From contig NC_088304.1 of NCBI RefSeq assembly GCF_032854445.1, positions 20,187,850 to 20,251,849 of the forward strand: a DNA stretch of 64,000 bases, given 5' to 3'. Both the position numbers and the translations under genes were made by a program. The notes beneath the pieces were generated by a model. The model made no database searches and had not been told where the DNA came from. It saw only the letters and a program-made list of their open reading frames with translations. The DNA comes from Liolophura sinensis. Taxonomy: Eukaryota; Mollusca; Polyplacophora; Chitonida; Chitonidae. Shown here piece after piece: positions 36,320 to 47,200 of this stretch (position 1 is the first letter of the stretch; every line of letters begins with the position of its first letter).

Positions 36320-36645
36320 TAACACTAAATGTATCGGTGTTTAATAATACTGTTTATCGCTACATTAACGGTCAAGCCAACAAAGCCTTCAGTTCACCTA
36401 CAGACAAGGGTAACCATTCATAGGATGTTTCGTTGTTCATCGAGTTGCTTGAGTTTTTCATTAATAACATCTGTGCAAAATTTGGGGAAACCATATACGA
36501 ACACTGTATAGGTCTTCCAATGGGTACAAATTGCACCCCCCACCATTGCCCTATAGGTTGACCTACACCTGTTCTCGTACGTTCTCCTCACCAGACCCAT
36601 TAACATTAACTAAACGGTATATAGATAATCTGATAGCTTTAAAAT
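36320..36645 (+). pseudogene. Penelope-like RT relic, catalytic-core part
   Basis: A conceptual frame around 36430-36530 reads FFINNICAKFGE ... GLPMGTNC, the conserved block just before the catalytic YIDD in this reverse-transcriptase group. A YIDN counterpart follows at about 36619 after frame breaks. Located in intron 1 of the upstream decarboxylase copy, same strand as the other RT relics. Confidence 0.7.
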
Positions 36646-37099
36646 AAACATAAAGCTAGCCATTAAAGCAGAATTAATTCATAAAGCAGTATTCCAGAAA
36701 TGTTTAAAACATTTAAACAAAATATTTTCAAAAATTCTACACTCCTTATTAACAAAATAAATAGCAAACAATCTTCAGTACCTACCCACTCGTTTGGTGA
36801 CCTCATTTTGCCATGTTATATCTATCTAGAGTGACGTCACAAAAACTAAGATCTCTTCCGTAACATCGGTATTAAACAATGTGACAATGAGAAAATACAA
36901 ACAAAAACGCCTGATACCCAACCAAAGTGTGTCAGCTCTGCTGCGTGTTCGAAGGGCCAGTGTTTCTTTTAGTGCGGCGCGAGGCGATGTTCGTGTTTTA
37001 GCCGTCCTGCTGCTTTTCGTCCTGCATGGGTGGAGGTATTTGGTATAGGTGGCTGTACGGACTTACGGGAATTTACTCAACATAGCAGGACCTTCTGAT

Positions 37100-37245
37100 T
37101 GATTGAGTGAGGGTTTTGGGTTTAACGTCGCAAGTAACAATTTTTCAGTCAAATGACGACAATGGAACCCTTAGAGTACATGTAATGTTCCTCCTTGTTG
37201 CGGGACGGAGTTCCACTGCTATTTTATCTAGTGCTGCTTTACTGA
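37100..37245. repeat. Dispersed repeat V, diverged copy
   Basis: GATTGATTGAGTGAGGGTTT, GGGTTTAACGTCGCAAGTAA and TTTCAGTCAAATGACGACAA, a pattern I know from molluscan non-coding DNA. Relationship to the 7.1-kb copy is loose. Confidence 0.45.
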
Positions 37246-37799
37246 CACGCCTTACTTAAGGCAAGTAAGCTGCCCCACTCAAGCCATTATACTGATAAGG
37301 GTCAACCAGTCGTTGCTGAACACCAAGCCAGGAAGTGACAACTTCCTCTTTTAAGGCCTTAGGTGTGACTCGACCCTGGACTGACCCTAAATCTACTGTT
37401 CCCGAAGCGAACCCTTCTGATTGATAACAGATTTGACTCATTCATTCGGATTTTGGAAGAAATTTTAGTAATAAATCTAACTTTACTAAGGCAAAATAAC
37501 GCAAAGTCATAATACTTTTCTTCAAGCAATTATTCTCTCGAGGCAGTTTTCTTGCCAGCTCACCCTGACAAGTTAAATCAGTATCCAGCCCATCTTGTAC
37601 GCATTGTGGAACGGCCATCCGTTCTCAGTCCCCTGCTCATAACTGTGCATCAGCTTAACACTTAAACTAACCGCAAAATCCAATTTATTGCATGGATATC
37701 TGTCTATCCGCTATAAGAAACCATACTGACAATCGAAAGCTAATAGGTTTTTCGACGTGATAGCTAATTTTCACGTGAGGCTTTCACCGCCTTTCCTAC

Positions 37800-37955
37800 T
37801 ATTTCAGCGTTTAAGTGAACAGTTAGAAAAAAAGACTGTTGGTCAGGTAAATTAACAAAGAGGCCTTATTGCACCGATTACATGTGGCCATTTTTTAACT
37901 ATCACACAGTTGACGCTATCCTGCTTCTAATTTTTATACTGTTGTTGTTTATGCT
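37800..37955 (-). repeat. Dispersed repeat B, copy 7 (minus)
   Basis: GTGAACAGTTAGAA, GACTGTTGGTCAGGTAAATT, GCACCGATTACATGTGGCCA and AACTATCACACAGTTGACGC in the reversed family order. Lies in intron 1 of the upstream decarboxylase copy. Confidence 0.65.
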
Positions 37956-38388
37956 AAAGACAATTATCAGTTTGTTCTTCTTACCAGTTTTTTTGCTAAA
38001 TGCTTTTGTGTCAAGGGCGTATTTAACAATCGTATCCAGAGTACGTGTGGGAGGTATTAGGTTTATGTGTGAATGAAGCTATTCCAGACCCGGGTCAACT
38101 GTTTTCAATTTGTCAAGCAGCTGGACTTGGTCTGGTCTCTCGCTTGCCCTCATTAGCTATAATTTGTCCTGGAAACCAACTTAGCGAATCAGTGTCGATC
38201 TCACTTAAGATTTCTGGCTTAAAAATTCACCTTAACTTAACCCCGCAATCGCCTCTCCGTTTTTAAGCTGAACAATAGCTCTGCCCACAAAAAGGTATAT
38301 AAAGTAACAGTCCAGACTTACAACTATTTTACGTGGGAAAACTTCCGCAATGCGTATCATTCTGACCTTCCGCCTTTGTTTGTTGTAG

Positions 38389-38514
38389 GTGTAGATATGA
38401 GCCACCCAACCTTTTTCGGTTTAGTATCAGGATCCGGACATCTCCTCTATTCAGTTTCAGAGTATCTGGCCAGCATCGCACATATTCTACAACTAGCCCC
38501 ATTTGTAAGCCCAG
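38389..38514 (+). pseudogene. Upstream copy, exon 2
   Basis: 126 nt, open, between TTGTAG| and CCAG|GTAAAA, the same length and phase as in the intact gene. Encodes the VDMSHPTFFG motif, the N-terminal substrate-site loop of group II decarboxylases (family pattern T-x-HPRFF). Confidence 0.85.
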
Positions 38515-38953
38515 GTAAAACTTTCAGTCTTTTTGATTTTCTCAAAAACATGCAACAGCCTTGCATGGAAAAAAGACCGGTTTCACAAAGGGCACCTATT
38601 TGTTTTACGCTCTGGGGTCTGTTTTACAATGCAGTCGCATACGAAAATAACAAGCTGGGAGATACGTCACCATGGTAAATGCGCTGATGGCATAGTGTGC
38701 CGATAGTTTGTAAACTCGACCCCGGCTCGCAGTGTTTACTGGGGTCTTGACCACTGAGTTCACGCTCAAATGTAGTTCTCGCTGTTTCGGCTGGGGCGAA
38801 ATTGTTTATCCGGTACAGCTGTATCTGGCAAATGGTCAGTGGGCTACTCCGGGCACTCCATAAATTTGACCAGTCAATCAAGTAAAAATGGCTCGATCAG
38901 TCAATTAATAGATTGTAAACAATAGAGATGTAAACCCACATATACAAATATGT

Positions 38954-39236
38954 TTCAATTGGTTGAATTGATTGATTGGTGTTTTACACCGTACTCAAGA
39001 ATATTTCACTTATACGACGGCAGCCAGCATTATTGTGGGTGGAAACCGGACACAGCCCGGGAGAAACCAACGACCATCCACAGGTTGCTGCCAGACCTTC
39101 CCACTTACGGCCGGAGAGGAAAGCATCATGAGCTGGACTTGAACTCACAGTGACCGCATTGGTGAGAGGCTCCTGGGTCATTACGCTGCGCTAGCACGCT
39201 AACCGACTGATCCACGGAGGCCCTTCAATTGGTTGA
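38954..39236 (-). mobile_element. Full-length SINE with 13-bp duplication
   Basis: Element at 38967-39223 from GATTGGTGTTTTACACCGTA to a complete tRNA-like head (ends GATCCACGGAGGCC on the plus strand). Perfect direct repeats TTCAATTGGTTGA at 38954-38966 and 39224-39236. Lies in intron 2 of the upstream decarboxylase copy. Confidence 0.94.
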
Positions 39237-40124
39237 TTATTTTTCGGTATTTCGGATTCGAACATGGTTCAGTTTCGTGAAAAAGCCGACCTTTCCTCGA
39301 CCGATTGACTAGAACATAAAACTGAATTAACGGGTGACATAGATATTCATCGATGCATAAATTAGCAAGGTCAGGGTAACGGTTTAATTTTTATAATGGT
39401 AGATACGGTCAGGGGTGAATGAAGCTACCGAGTTATATACAGGTACGTGGCAGTTTATTTTACCTTATTATTTACGTAGAAAATTTATCAATTTTATCAA
39501 TCCCAAAGACATATATATATATCTCCCCTTTCGTGTGGTGCACTGCCATATCAGCACGCGCAGCTTGCACTTTTCCCCACAGCATATCAAAAAAGCAGCC
39601 TAGCATGACCGCCATGTGTTTTGTTTAGTTTTTGCTGCTCAAGCGAAGAATTTTGTTACTTTAAAGGGATAAATAGTTTTCAGCTCTACCCAATATAGAG
39701 AAATTTCTGATATATACTGAAACGCATTAAAACGAACAAGAGGTGAAAAGTGAAACTGACGCTGAACTAAATATGGTGTTGGCTGTGTATTACATTCACA
39801 CTCATATATATCAGTTACGCACTAGTTATGACAACTGTCATTGGAAGGTACAATATTTTAATGAAGAGGAAATGGAAAACACAAGAGGTCCAAAGATAAA
39901 GTCATTACTGGTATGACCACTTCTGTCTGCATTGTAAACAATGCAAATTGCCTTTTTGCCTGAATTGTCTTAAAATTGCATTGCCTTTCTTATGGACACG
40001 ATCGGTAGATAACAGTTATTCATGTTGTAGCCTATGGTAAGTGCGAGATCTGTAAAGCTGGCAATTTGGGGTCGCCGTCCCATTAGTGCTCGTCGGGCGA
40101 AAGATCGGGAAATAATATAATTAA

Positions 40125-40380
40125 AGACGTACAGCTTAGAGAGCAAAACTTGAGCAGCGACGACAGCGTGCTAGGTGGTAAATGGTCACACGATACCAGT
40201 GAAACAGGCGTCTTATTAGGTTATCTCAGTCGGGGTTTTATTCAAACTGTTCATGTCAAAGCATACGTAGTGGCAAATTACACGCCCCACCCCCAGCACA
40301 AAGGCTTAAGGAGAATTAGGTAAAAACATGCAGTGATGTCACCATCTCATCACATTCAATATACAATCACATTAATACAA
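40125..40380 (+). repeat. Dispersed repeat B, copy 8
   Basis: AAAGACGTACAGCTTAGAGA, GCAGCGACGACAGCGTG, AATGGTCACACGATACC, GGGGTTTTATTCAAACTGTT, GCAGTGATGTCACCATC and CATCACATTCAATATACAAT. One of the longest copies, in intron 2 of the upstream decarboxylase. Confidence 0.8.
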
Positions 40381-40513
40381 GGCAGGTGATGGATTAAAAT
40401 TTATCCCTCAGTACTCTGCTCTTCAATAGACAACAACGGGCAGGTGAGTTACAGATATTAATTACAAGGTCTCTCAGTGAAAGGATACGCAAATATATGG
40501 TGTTAATAATTGA

Positions 40514-41023
40514 GCGAGACCTCTTTGCAGGATAAATTCGTACGCCTCGCCCAATGTGACGATTGCTGACGCCATGTATTTGTGTATCTTATCACTGAGT
40601 CACCATGTAACGAATTTATCCTGCAAGGGCCCATCAATTCAGTGCAGAAAACCGAATTGCTTCAGCGATGTGACCATCGATGGATCGAAACAAAGGGAGA
40701 TAACCTACTCAGCAGACACAATTGACGTCACCTGCAGGATTCGAGAATATGTCTGTACCCAACGTGACCTTGACTGTCCAGTGAAAAGCGGAGTATTTTG
40801 TCTGACACGGCATAAAATCTGGAATCCTGCAGACGACGTTAAATGTGTCTGCTGTGTTGGGTTCTGAATACAGTTCACACATCACTGAATCGATTCACCT
40901 ATACATCCATCTTCTGCATTGAATTGACTGTGTCTTTGCAGGATAAATTCATATTGGCCCAATATGAGGATTAATGACACCATGTATTTGTGTATTTTAT
41001 CACTCAGTAACCATGTAACTACA
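40514..41023. repeat. Direct repeat pair with an inner inverted repeat
   Basis: 40520-40615 and 40930-41020 share TTTGCAGGATAAATTC, GCCCAATATGAGGATT-type sequence, CATGTATTTGTGTATTTTATC and CACTCAGTAACCATGTAAC. Within the left copy TTGCAGGATAAATTCGT is answered by ACGAATTTATCCTGCAA about 65 bp later, a perfect 17-bp inverted repeat. Confidence 0.75.
40556..40867 (+). CDS. Small cysteine-rich open frame, doubtful
   Basis: 103 codons with about eleven cysteines, including a C-terminal KCVCC. I do not recognise a family. It lies in intron 2 of the disabled decarboxylase and overlaps one arm of a direct repeat pair, which argues against a conserved gene. No signal peptide is obvious. It could be a lone exon or chance. 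Confidence 0.15.
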   Translation: MTIADAMYLCILSLSHHVTNLSCKGPSIQCRKPNCFSDVTIDGSKQREITYSADTIDVTCRIREYVCTQRDLDCPVKSGVFCLTRHKIWNPADDVKCVCCVGF

Positions 41024-41065
41024 AGTACATCATTCTGTGGCAGGAAGCCCTGCTATTTGGGCTCT

Positions 41066-41203
41066 GATGTTGTCCTGTTAGAAAGTAAATGTATGCAACT
41101 CCTGGTGTTGTCCTGGTAGAAAGTATGCAACTCTTGGTGTTGTCCTGTTAGAAAGTATGCAACTCTTGGTGTTATCCTGTTAGAAAGTATGCAACTCTAG
41201 GTG
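41066..41203. repeat. Minisatellite, about 32-bp unit, four copies
   Basis: Four units of GTTGTCCTGTTAGAAAGTAT + GCAACTCTTGGT. The first carries a 5-bp insertion. Intronic. Confidence 0.9.
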
Positions 41204-41234
41204 TTGACCAAACTATGGTACAATGCGACGTTTG

Positions 41235-41490
41235 AAAATGACGTTCCTGTAGTAAACCGCATAACACGGCCAATACATATATGGAGATGCGTTCTGTAAT
41301 GAAACCATCGCCTCAAACCATCACACTTTCGATTTCCACCCCATCGATTAGCTTGCACAACACAATTTTCAAGATAGCGTTCACCACGGCATCGCCAGAA
41401 ACGCATAGGTCCGTAGGTGTTCCTGACGTGAAATTCGTAAGAGAAGAGAACGCCATGAATTGGTCGAAATAACCATAGTGTGTTCGGTCT
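41235..41490 (-). pseudogene. Tc1-like transposase fragment
   Basis: The minus-strand frame reads MRFWRCRGERYLENCVVQA followed by NRWGG, matching the Tc1/IS630 block V-WRR-GERY ... V---WGG-S-MVW that follows the first catalytic Asp. That Asp itself is replaced (FSYE where FTDE is expected). No terminal repeats are seen. It is a decayed internal fragment in intron 2 of the upstream decarboxylase copy. Confidence 0.65.
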
Positions 41491-41956
41491 TGTGATAATA
41501 CTGTGCTGACACCCAAACCGTGCTGCTCTGCCCCTTGTAGTCAGTTCAACTTCAATCAAGGTGATGGCATCATCACTGCTGCAATAGCGATTGTGCTGAC
41601 AGCCTTTGAGTGGCCTTTCACACAAAGACTATCAAACCTGACAACGTTTTTGGCGCTTCTTTAATTTCTAACCGTCAATATTTCTGTTCTTATTCTCAAA
41701 TTATCATGATATTTTCATGGATTCATGTTGGTGCGTTTTTAAAGCGTGTCAGTATATTTAACCTGTCAGTAAAATAACAGTGCAGAAATTCATTTGTGTC
41801 ATGTCTATCTGGCATTATTACCCAACCCATGCTCCCTCAGTTGGGAGGCAAATCTAGGGTCTAATTGCCCGTATTGCGGACTTGTATATAGCAACCTGCT
41901 TTACAACTACTCATTGTACATCTAATTTGGTACATTTGGTTGAATGTCCTCTGCAG

Positions 41957-42119
41957 GTGGCTGTGACATTGAACTGCGTGTACTAAGATGGGTGAGTGAC
42001 ATCATCGGATATCCCGAGCAAGCCCGAGGATGCACAGTCTCCGGAACCTCCATAGGGATTATAGTGGCTTTCTCCACAGCCCGCCATGTTAAACTGGCGG
42101 ACAGCAGCCAGTTCCGTAG
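41957..42119 (+). pseudogene. Upstream copy, exon 3
   Basis: 163 nt, open, CTCTGCAG| to CCGTAG|GTACGT. Encodes LRWVSDIIGYPEQARGC and the VSGTSIG turn that contacts the cofactor phosphate in the family. Unlike the paralogue it keeps a normal GT donor. Confidence 0.85.
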
Positions 42120-42416
42120 GTACGTAGTTGCAGTGAGAAATATAAGTTATTGGAGCATTTTCTGCTAAAATGGGTCTAATGGAAATGGGATGGGCTGTAA
42201 AAATTATCTCTGTGAAACTCGAATCAATTTTGCAGAATACGAAATAGTCTGTAGGCTATAGCCCACAAGTAGCATGATGCATTTTGTTGGCAATAGTCTC
42301 AACGAGCCACGTATTAGAGTTGTTGAGCACTTTTTACATAATAAATTCACCAAAGCCCTAAGCTCTATCTTACAGAACACGTTTCCAAGTAAGACGTAAT
42401 TATTCTTCGTTAATAG

Positions 42417-42570
42417 ATCGGTGGTGTACATGACAGACCTAGCACACTTTTCCCATACAAGAGCTCTGCGAGTTGTTGGCCTGGCGGACGTTATTGTAAG
42501 ACACGTGCCTACCGTGAAATACAGAATGGATTCCAGAAAACTGGAAAAGCAGATAATTGAAGACCGAGAG
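42417..42570 (+). pseudogene. Upstream copy, exon 4
   Basis: 154 nt, open, TTAATAG| to CGAGAG|GTACAT. The position of the cofactor-stacking His is changed: the paralogue has NDAHPCH, this copy has DLAHFSH, keeping Ala-His. Confidence 0.8.
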
Positions 42571-42817
42571 GTACATATCACCACAAAGAAAGGAATAGCT
42601 TCAGTATGATTCTATATAGCAAAATTTCACATAGGATATAGACAAATTTAATATTTTTTATGCTAATTTATAGGTTGCTGTATTTCTTACCCAGCTAAAG
42701 TAGTAATGCAGTGAAATGTAGTATTCAGCAAGAACGTACACAAATTGGTAGATGTATATATAAAATTAGTTTTCCTACTGAAATCTTACATAATGAGTTA
42801 CATCGATGTATTTTTTT

Positions 42818-43036
42818 ATGTGTTTGGTGTTTGACGTCGTTCTCAAGAATATCTCATTTACACGATGACGTCCAAGTCTATGGTGGGAGGAAAACGCAGA
42901 ATCCTGACAGATCTCCGCCCTGTATAAACGGAAACGAAGCCAGCATGAACTGGAGTTGAACTCACATCGACCACATTGGTGAGGTCCATCTGAATAATTG
43001 TGCTGCGAAATAGTGCAAACACTCGGCCCTGGTGGA
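42818..43036 (-). mobile_element. Old SINE copy in intron 4
   Basis: GTTTGGTGTTTGACGTCGTT, CTCAAGAATATCTCATTTAC and GAAGCCAGCATGAACTGGAG are recognisable with many substitutions. Located between exons 4 and 5 of the upstream decarboxylase copy. Confidence 0.7.
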
Positions 43037-43213
43037 CCCATCAGTCACAGTTACACATACATGAATACATGGTGTTTAACGAACTAGACAACCTAATCTC
43101 GTTAACATATAACGGACACAACACTAGTTACTGACCTCAAATGCGTTCTAGCAAAACAAATGTACCTATAGCCACACCAGTAGAAACTAATGTTCAAATG
43201 TTCTGTGTTCCAG

Positions 43214-43380
43214 GCCGGGTTGTATGGTGGTTGGCACAGTCGGCACTACCGGCCTGGGAACGATCGACCCACTGGGAGATATCAGCGAGGTGGCCCAGAA
43301 ACACGGTCTGTGGTTTCACGTGGATGCTGCTATTGGAGGGTGCCTGATGTTAGACGAGGCTGTGAAGAAGCGATGTGAAG
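43214..43380 (+). pseudogene. Upstream copy, exon 5 with 8-bp deletion
   Basis: GCCGGGTTGT runs straight into ATGGTGGTTGG, while the paralogue has eight more bases there. Downstream, the normal frame (HVDAAIGG, the Asp that contacts the PLP ring nitrogen) is intact but cannot be reached in frame from exon 4. Confidence 0.88.
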
Positions 43381-43910
43381 GTGAGAATACAAAGTACTTT
43401 TGAAGGTGGATGCTATGACAGCTGAAAACAGCAGATGTGGCTATCTATACACGACGCTAAAAATCCCGCACAAATAAAAGTGAGAATGTCGACAAGATTT
43501 AAGGATACTGCCACACCTCTAATGCAAAATATAAAAAATATAAAATATAAAAAATAATTCTCACCAATCCCTTAGTCCCTTAATCCTTTAGTCACCAACT
43601 GAAGTGTAATTCCATGCACATGTGGAGCTGGGGATTCCAGGTACAGGCGTTAGCTTTCCAAGTATATAAGTAGTGTAACATTTCAAAACATTTTAAGGAT
43701 CGTTAAGGAGATTAATGATCGTTTTCATTCTATTACTTCACCGTTTTGGCATTTTGGGAATTACATGTTTCTTAAAAAGCTTTCCTATGGTCAGCCTTAA
43801 AGGATACCTTGTCAAGAGTTTGAGTTTTTGTTATACAAATAAGATATAAAGATAGGGAAAAACACACTAAACGATTAAATCCCTAATGACGTCTTCTCCT
43901 CTTTCTTCAG

Positions 43911-44512
43911 GGATAAACATGTCCGACTCTGTGGCATTGGATTTCCACAAATCCCTCTCGACCCCATATGGATCGGCCGCCGTGCTTGTACGGGATGGGA
44001 AACTTTTGAAGTGGGCAATGGCAAGAGACAGCGCCCCGTTTATTGCAGATTCAACTGACGAGGACGGTTATTCACCGACTGACCTCGGTTTCGAGTTGAC
44101 CCGGCCCTTCAGAGCATTTCCGGTGTGGTTTATGTTGAAGAGTCTGGGCACAGAGATGATTAAAACGGCGTTGCGAGAAAAAGTGCGACTAACGAAATAC
44201 GCCTTCAAGTCAATTCGTGATATGGCCGATGTTGTCACGTGCACGGAGCCCGATCTGACTGTCATCGCCTTCCGGTACTTTCAACCTGGCAGTGAAGACG
44301 GAAATGACGTCACGCGCAAATGGCACGAGCTGATAGCCAAGGAGGGACAAGTCTGTATGACACCGACAACAGCAGACGGCTTGTTCTACATCCGGTTATG
44401 CATTTTGTCCTTCCGTTCCCACATCGAGGATGTTGACATCGCATTGTCCGCCATCAGGAGGAACTTAGATGTCATTTTAAGAGAAAAAGACATTTTCATT
44501 ACAAGACTTTAA
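43911..44512 (+). pseudogene. Upstream copy, exon 6 (open)
   Basis: 602 nt including the stop, CTTTCTTCAG| acceptor, split Gly codon as in the paralogue. Contains the PLP lysine in LDFHKSLSTPYG and runs to the natural C-terminus. A patch at about 44310-44430 is nearly identical to 58624-58740 in the paralogue. Confidence 0.85.
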
Positions 44513-44718
44513 ATGATCAAGAAGACACACAGTGGCTAAAATATTTATACATGAATTTTCTCAGTTACTTACTGCAAAAGCTTGTCTGAAAGACAGTGTA
44601 AAGACAGACAATTTTCAGAATGTACAGTTACGATTACAATTAAGCACATGTCAGCGTAACTCTGATATGATATTTATAATAAGTCGCTGTAGTGTGCTGC
44701 AGACTAACGTGTTATTTT

Positions 44719-44918
44719 TCTTATTTATTTGAATGGTGTTTTACGCCGTACTCAAGTATATTTCACTTATACGACGGTGGCCAGAATTATGGTGGGAGGA
44801 AGCCGGGCAGAACTCGGAATGACAACGACCATCTGCAGGTTGCTGGAAGACCATACCACGTACGCCAGGAGAGGAAGCCAGCATGTGCTGCACTTGAACT
44901 CACAACGACCGCATTGGT
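44719..44918 (-). mobile_element. SINE, head-truncated
   Basis: TTATTTGAATGGTGTTTTAC, the ACTCAAGTATATTTCACTTA core, and the central domain to GAACTCACAACGACCGCATT. The last head bases are missing. It lies 200 bp after the end of the upstream decarboxylase. Confidence 0.82.
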
Positions 44919-45600
44919 ATTATATAATATAAATGGTAAACATTGGTAGTGTCTAGTAATGACAGTCTTATTTTGAACAGCGATATTACAAACCATTATA
45001 AACGTACAGCCTTTAAACTTTGGGTAACATACTCTATCAGTACATGTTCTCATTTGGTGCTCTCTTTATTTTGGCACCGATGATAATAATTAAAAATAAG
45101 CAAGAGCCATAAGTATATAAATTTACATAAATATAAGCATAAGATAATAGCCATGATCGATGTCACTTCAAAGGATATCGATTCCGATGTCGAACGGAAA
45201 CTCCGTGATCGAAAACTATTTTGGATGGCAGAGCTTGCAGTCCAGTTTTCCCATTAATTGACAACGTCACATCTCGTCAATCACAGGATTCTAACACAAT
45301 GCAATTGTTTATAGGAGTCAACGCAACAATGGTTGGAGGAAGTTTAATAAGATGTCTTAAACAAGTAATCACGCGAAAGCAGTCAAATATTTTGAGATGT
45401 GTGATTATACATCTTGTAGATACAGTTGTGATTGTGAATTGTGAGACCTCATTTACCATCCATGTCAACACGTCATGACCGGTAACCTTGATACTGTAAA
45501 CAATTATGACTTACTTTGTCTGCTTTTGTGGTTTCCGAAGTATACAGAGTCCAGAAAGTTAAACATGTGAGCTAATAAAAAATATCTTTTCAGCGCTTGA
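44919..45600. other. Non-genic stretch, nothing recognised
   Basis: AT-rich intergenic DNA between the disabled decarboxylase and the Penelope-like relic. Confidence 0.4.
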
Positions 45601-45639
45601 AAACTTTGCCAAAGGTGGTCTAAAGCCGAGAAGGCCGAA

Positions 45640-47200
45640 TCTTCAGGCATTGAAACTTCCCTGGAACTAGCTAAGAAAAGGGTTGTGTATGCAATCCACC
45701 ATATTAATACTAATACTCATTTGAAAGTCAAACAACGTATACTCTGGAGGAACTATTTGAAAATAGACCACTTCTTTCCCAAACAGAAACGTATATCCGT
45801 ACCTTCCCGTCACACCAACATACCACAACTTTACTGGATTCCAAACCATGCATAAATCATCATGCAAACATCCACTGCAGGGTCAAAAAGGTGCACAACC
45901 AAACTTGTATCGACTCTCTTAACGATGGTACTACAAGAAGAACAGTCATTTTGGGGAAAGGAAAAGTTTAAGGCGTCAACTATATGCGGATAAATAAAAA
46001 CTCTAAACGCCTCACCGAAGAACTAGACGCTCAAATACCTGTACCGTACAAGGACATACCTACTTGGGATTTCTCCACTTTCTATGCTACTATTCCTCAC
46101 ACGGATTTTATGGATAGAATTCCGTCACTTATTCTTTCAGTATTTAATAAAACCGGCCACTACTATATTAACCTCAAAGACATCAAGGCCTTCTTCTGTT
46201 CCACTGCACACAAAAGTTACGAGTCATGGGATCAACAGTGTATATGTATTTCTATGGGTACAAAATTGGCCGGCCTATGCCTGTTCTCATATGAATTCGA
46301 CTATATGTAGAAACTATATCAGATTCGATATTTCTCATTCACTGAACTGCGTATTGATGATCTGTTAGCTTTGAACAATCCGTATCTAGCAAACTCTATG
46401 AAAGATAAATACACACGCCACTGGACGGAAACCACAGATTCTGTTGATGGTACATCTTATCTGGACCTATATTTGTACAAAGTCCAAAGAGGTTTCCTTT
46501 CTCCCAAACTTTACAAAAGGGATAGTTTTAATGTTGACATTTTAAATTATCCTTACTTGAACACCAATATACCAAAGTGTTCTGGATATCGCGTGTATAT
46601 ATCTCGCCTTGTAGCGTTTGTTAGGTCATGTGTGTTGTGTGACGATTTCTATCAACGTTCCAAGTTATTACAACAAAAACAAGCTTGTCAAGGTTATTCC
46701 GCCAAGTGTCTTCACTCTAAGTTTCTAAAGTATCACAATTAGTATAATGTTCTTGTGAGTAAATATAAACAGACCGTCCAGAATCTCTGGCGCTCTGATT
46801 GCTGATTTTGTCTAATGTCGCTTAACCCGGGGATAGGGGAGTCTATTCAATGTGTTGAATTAGATCGCCACACTGGATATATGAACAGTTAAAATCAAAG
46901 GCGTGTTCTCCGTGGCCGAAGGGGTTCGCACGAAATGACCCAGAAGCCCCTCACCAATGTGGTCACTGTGAGTTTAAGTCAACCTCATGCTGGCCTATCA
47001 TCCGGTCACACGAGGCGAAAGGTGTTTAGCAACCTGTAGATGGTCGTGGGTTTCCTCCCATCATAATGCTAGTTGTGGTATAAGTGAAATATTCTTTAGT
47101 CCGGCGTAAAACACCAATCAAATAAATAAAAAAAATATAAATGCAATCAAAGCACAACTGAGATACACATTTTGTTATCGACAACTTCTATTCTAGCATA
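45640..47200 (+). pseudogene. Penelope-like reverse transcriptase relic, largest
   Basis: Fragments of one RT in plus-strand order with frame breaks: an HTNIPQLYWIPNHA block (about 45810-45855), a DFSTFYATIPHTDFMDRI block (46065-46118), the MGTK-LFSYE block (46254-46295), IDDLLALNNPY with the catalytic Asp pair (46350-46385), SYLDLYLYK (46455) and a YISRLVAFVRSC tail (46595). The block order and tail match the Penelope-like class as I remember it. No GIY-YIG endonuclease is visible. A SINE interrupts the 3' end at 46901-47144. It contains stops and frameshifts, so it is dead. Confidence 0.7.
46893..47152 (+). mobile_element. SINE inserted in the Penelope-like relic
   Basis: Head (CTCCGTGGCCGAAGGGGTTC), B-box-like GAGTTTAAGTC, central domain, GGCGTAAAACACCAATCAAA core and tail. 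AATCAAAG precedes (46893-46900) and follows (47145-47152) the element. The empty-site sequence GCAATCAAAACGCAACTGAG survives at about 34227. Confidence 0.9.

Larger units (their letters stand above)
35688..44512 (+). pseudogene. Group II PLP decarboxylase, upstream tandem copy, disabled
   Basis: All six exons of the intact downstream gene are present in order, with the same splice phases: 35688-36070, 38389-38514, 41957-42119, 42417-42570, 43214-43380 and 43911-44512. Exon 1 changes frame at least three times against its paralogue (extra A in GGCAAGCTCCG, extra base in ACAAAAACTTTT, one base missing before AAGATTAG), and its ATG frame stops after 14 codons. Exon 5 lacks 8 bp where the paralogue encodes Arg-Pro-Phe, leading to TGA at 43376. 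Exons 2-4 and 6 are open, and exon 6 keeps the His-Lys pair (LDFHKSLSTPYG). This looks like a pseudogene of a pyridoxal-dependent decarboxylase. Sequencing error cannot explain all the lesions easily but is not excluded. About 55 bp homologous upstream of the ATG, plus weaker similarity further up, shows the duplication included the 5' flank. Confidence 0.85.

Noticed and set aside
41281..41516. Plus-strand and second minus-strand frames over the Tc1 fragment
   Set aside because: They are shadow frames. Only the minus frame with the RGERY and RWGG motifs matches a known protein family.
43141..43378. Two open frames across exon 5 of the upstream decarboxylase as separate genes
   Set aside because: They are off-frame readings created by the 8-bp deletion. 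The family-matching frame is the third one.
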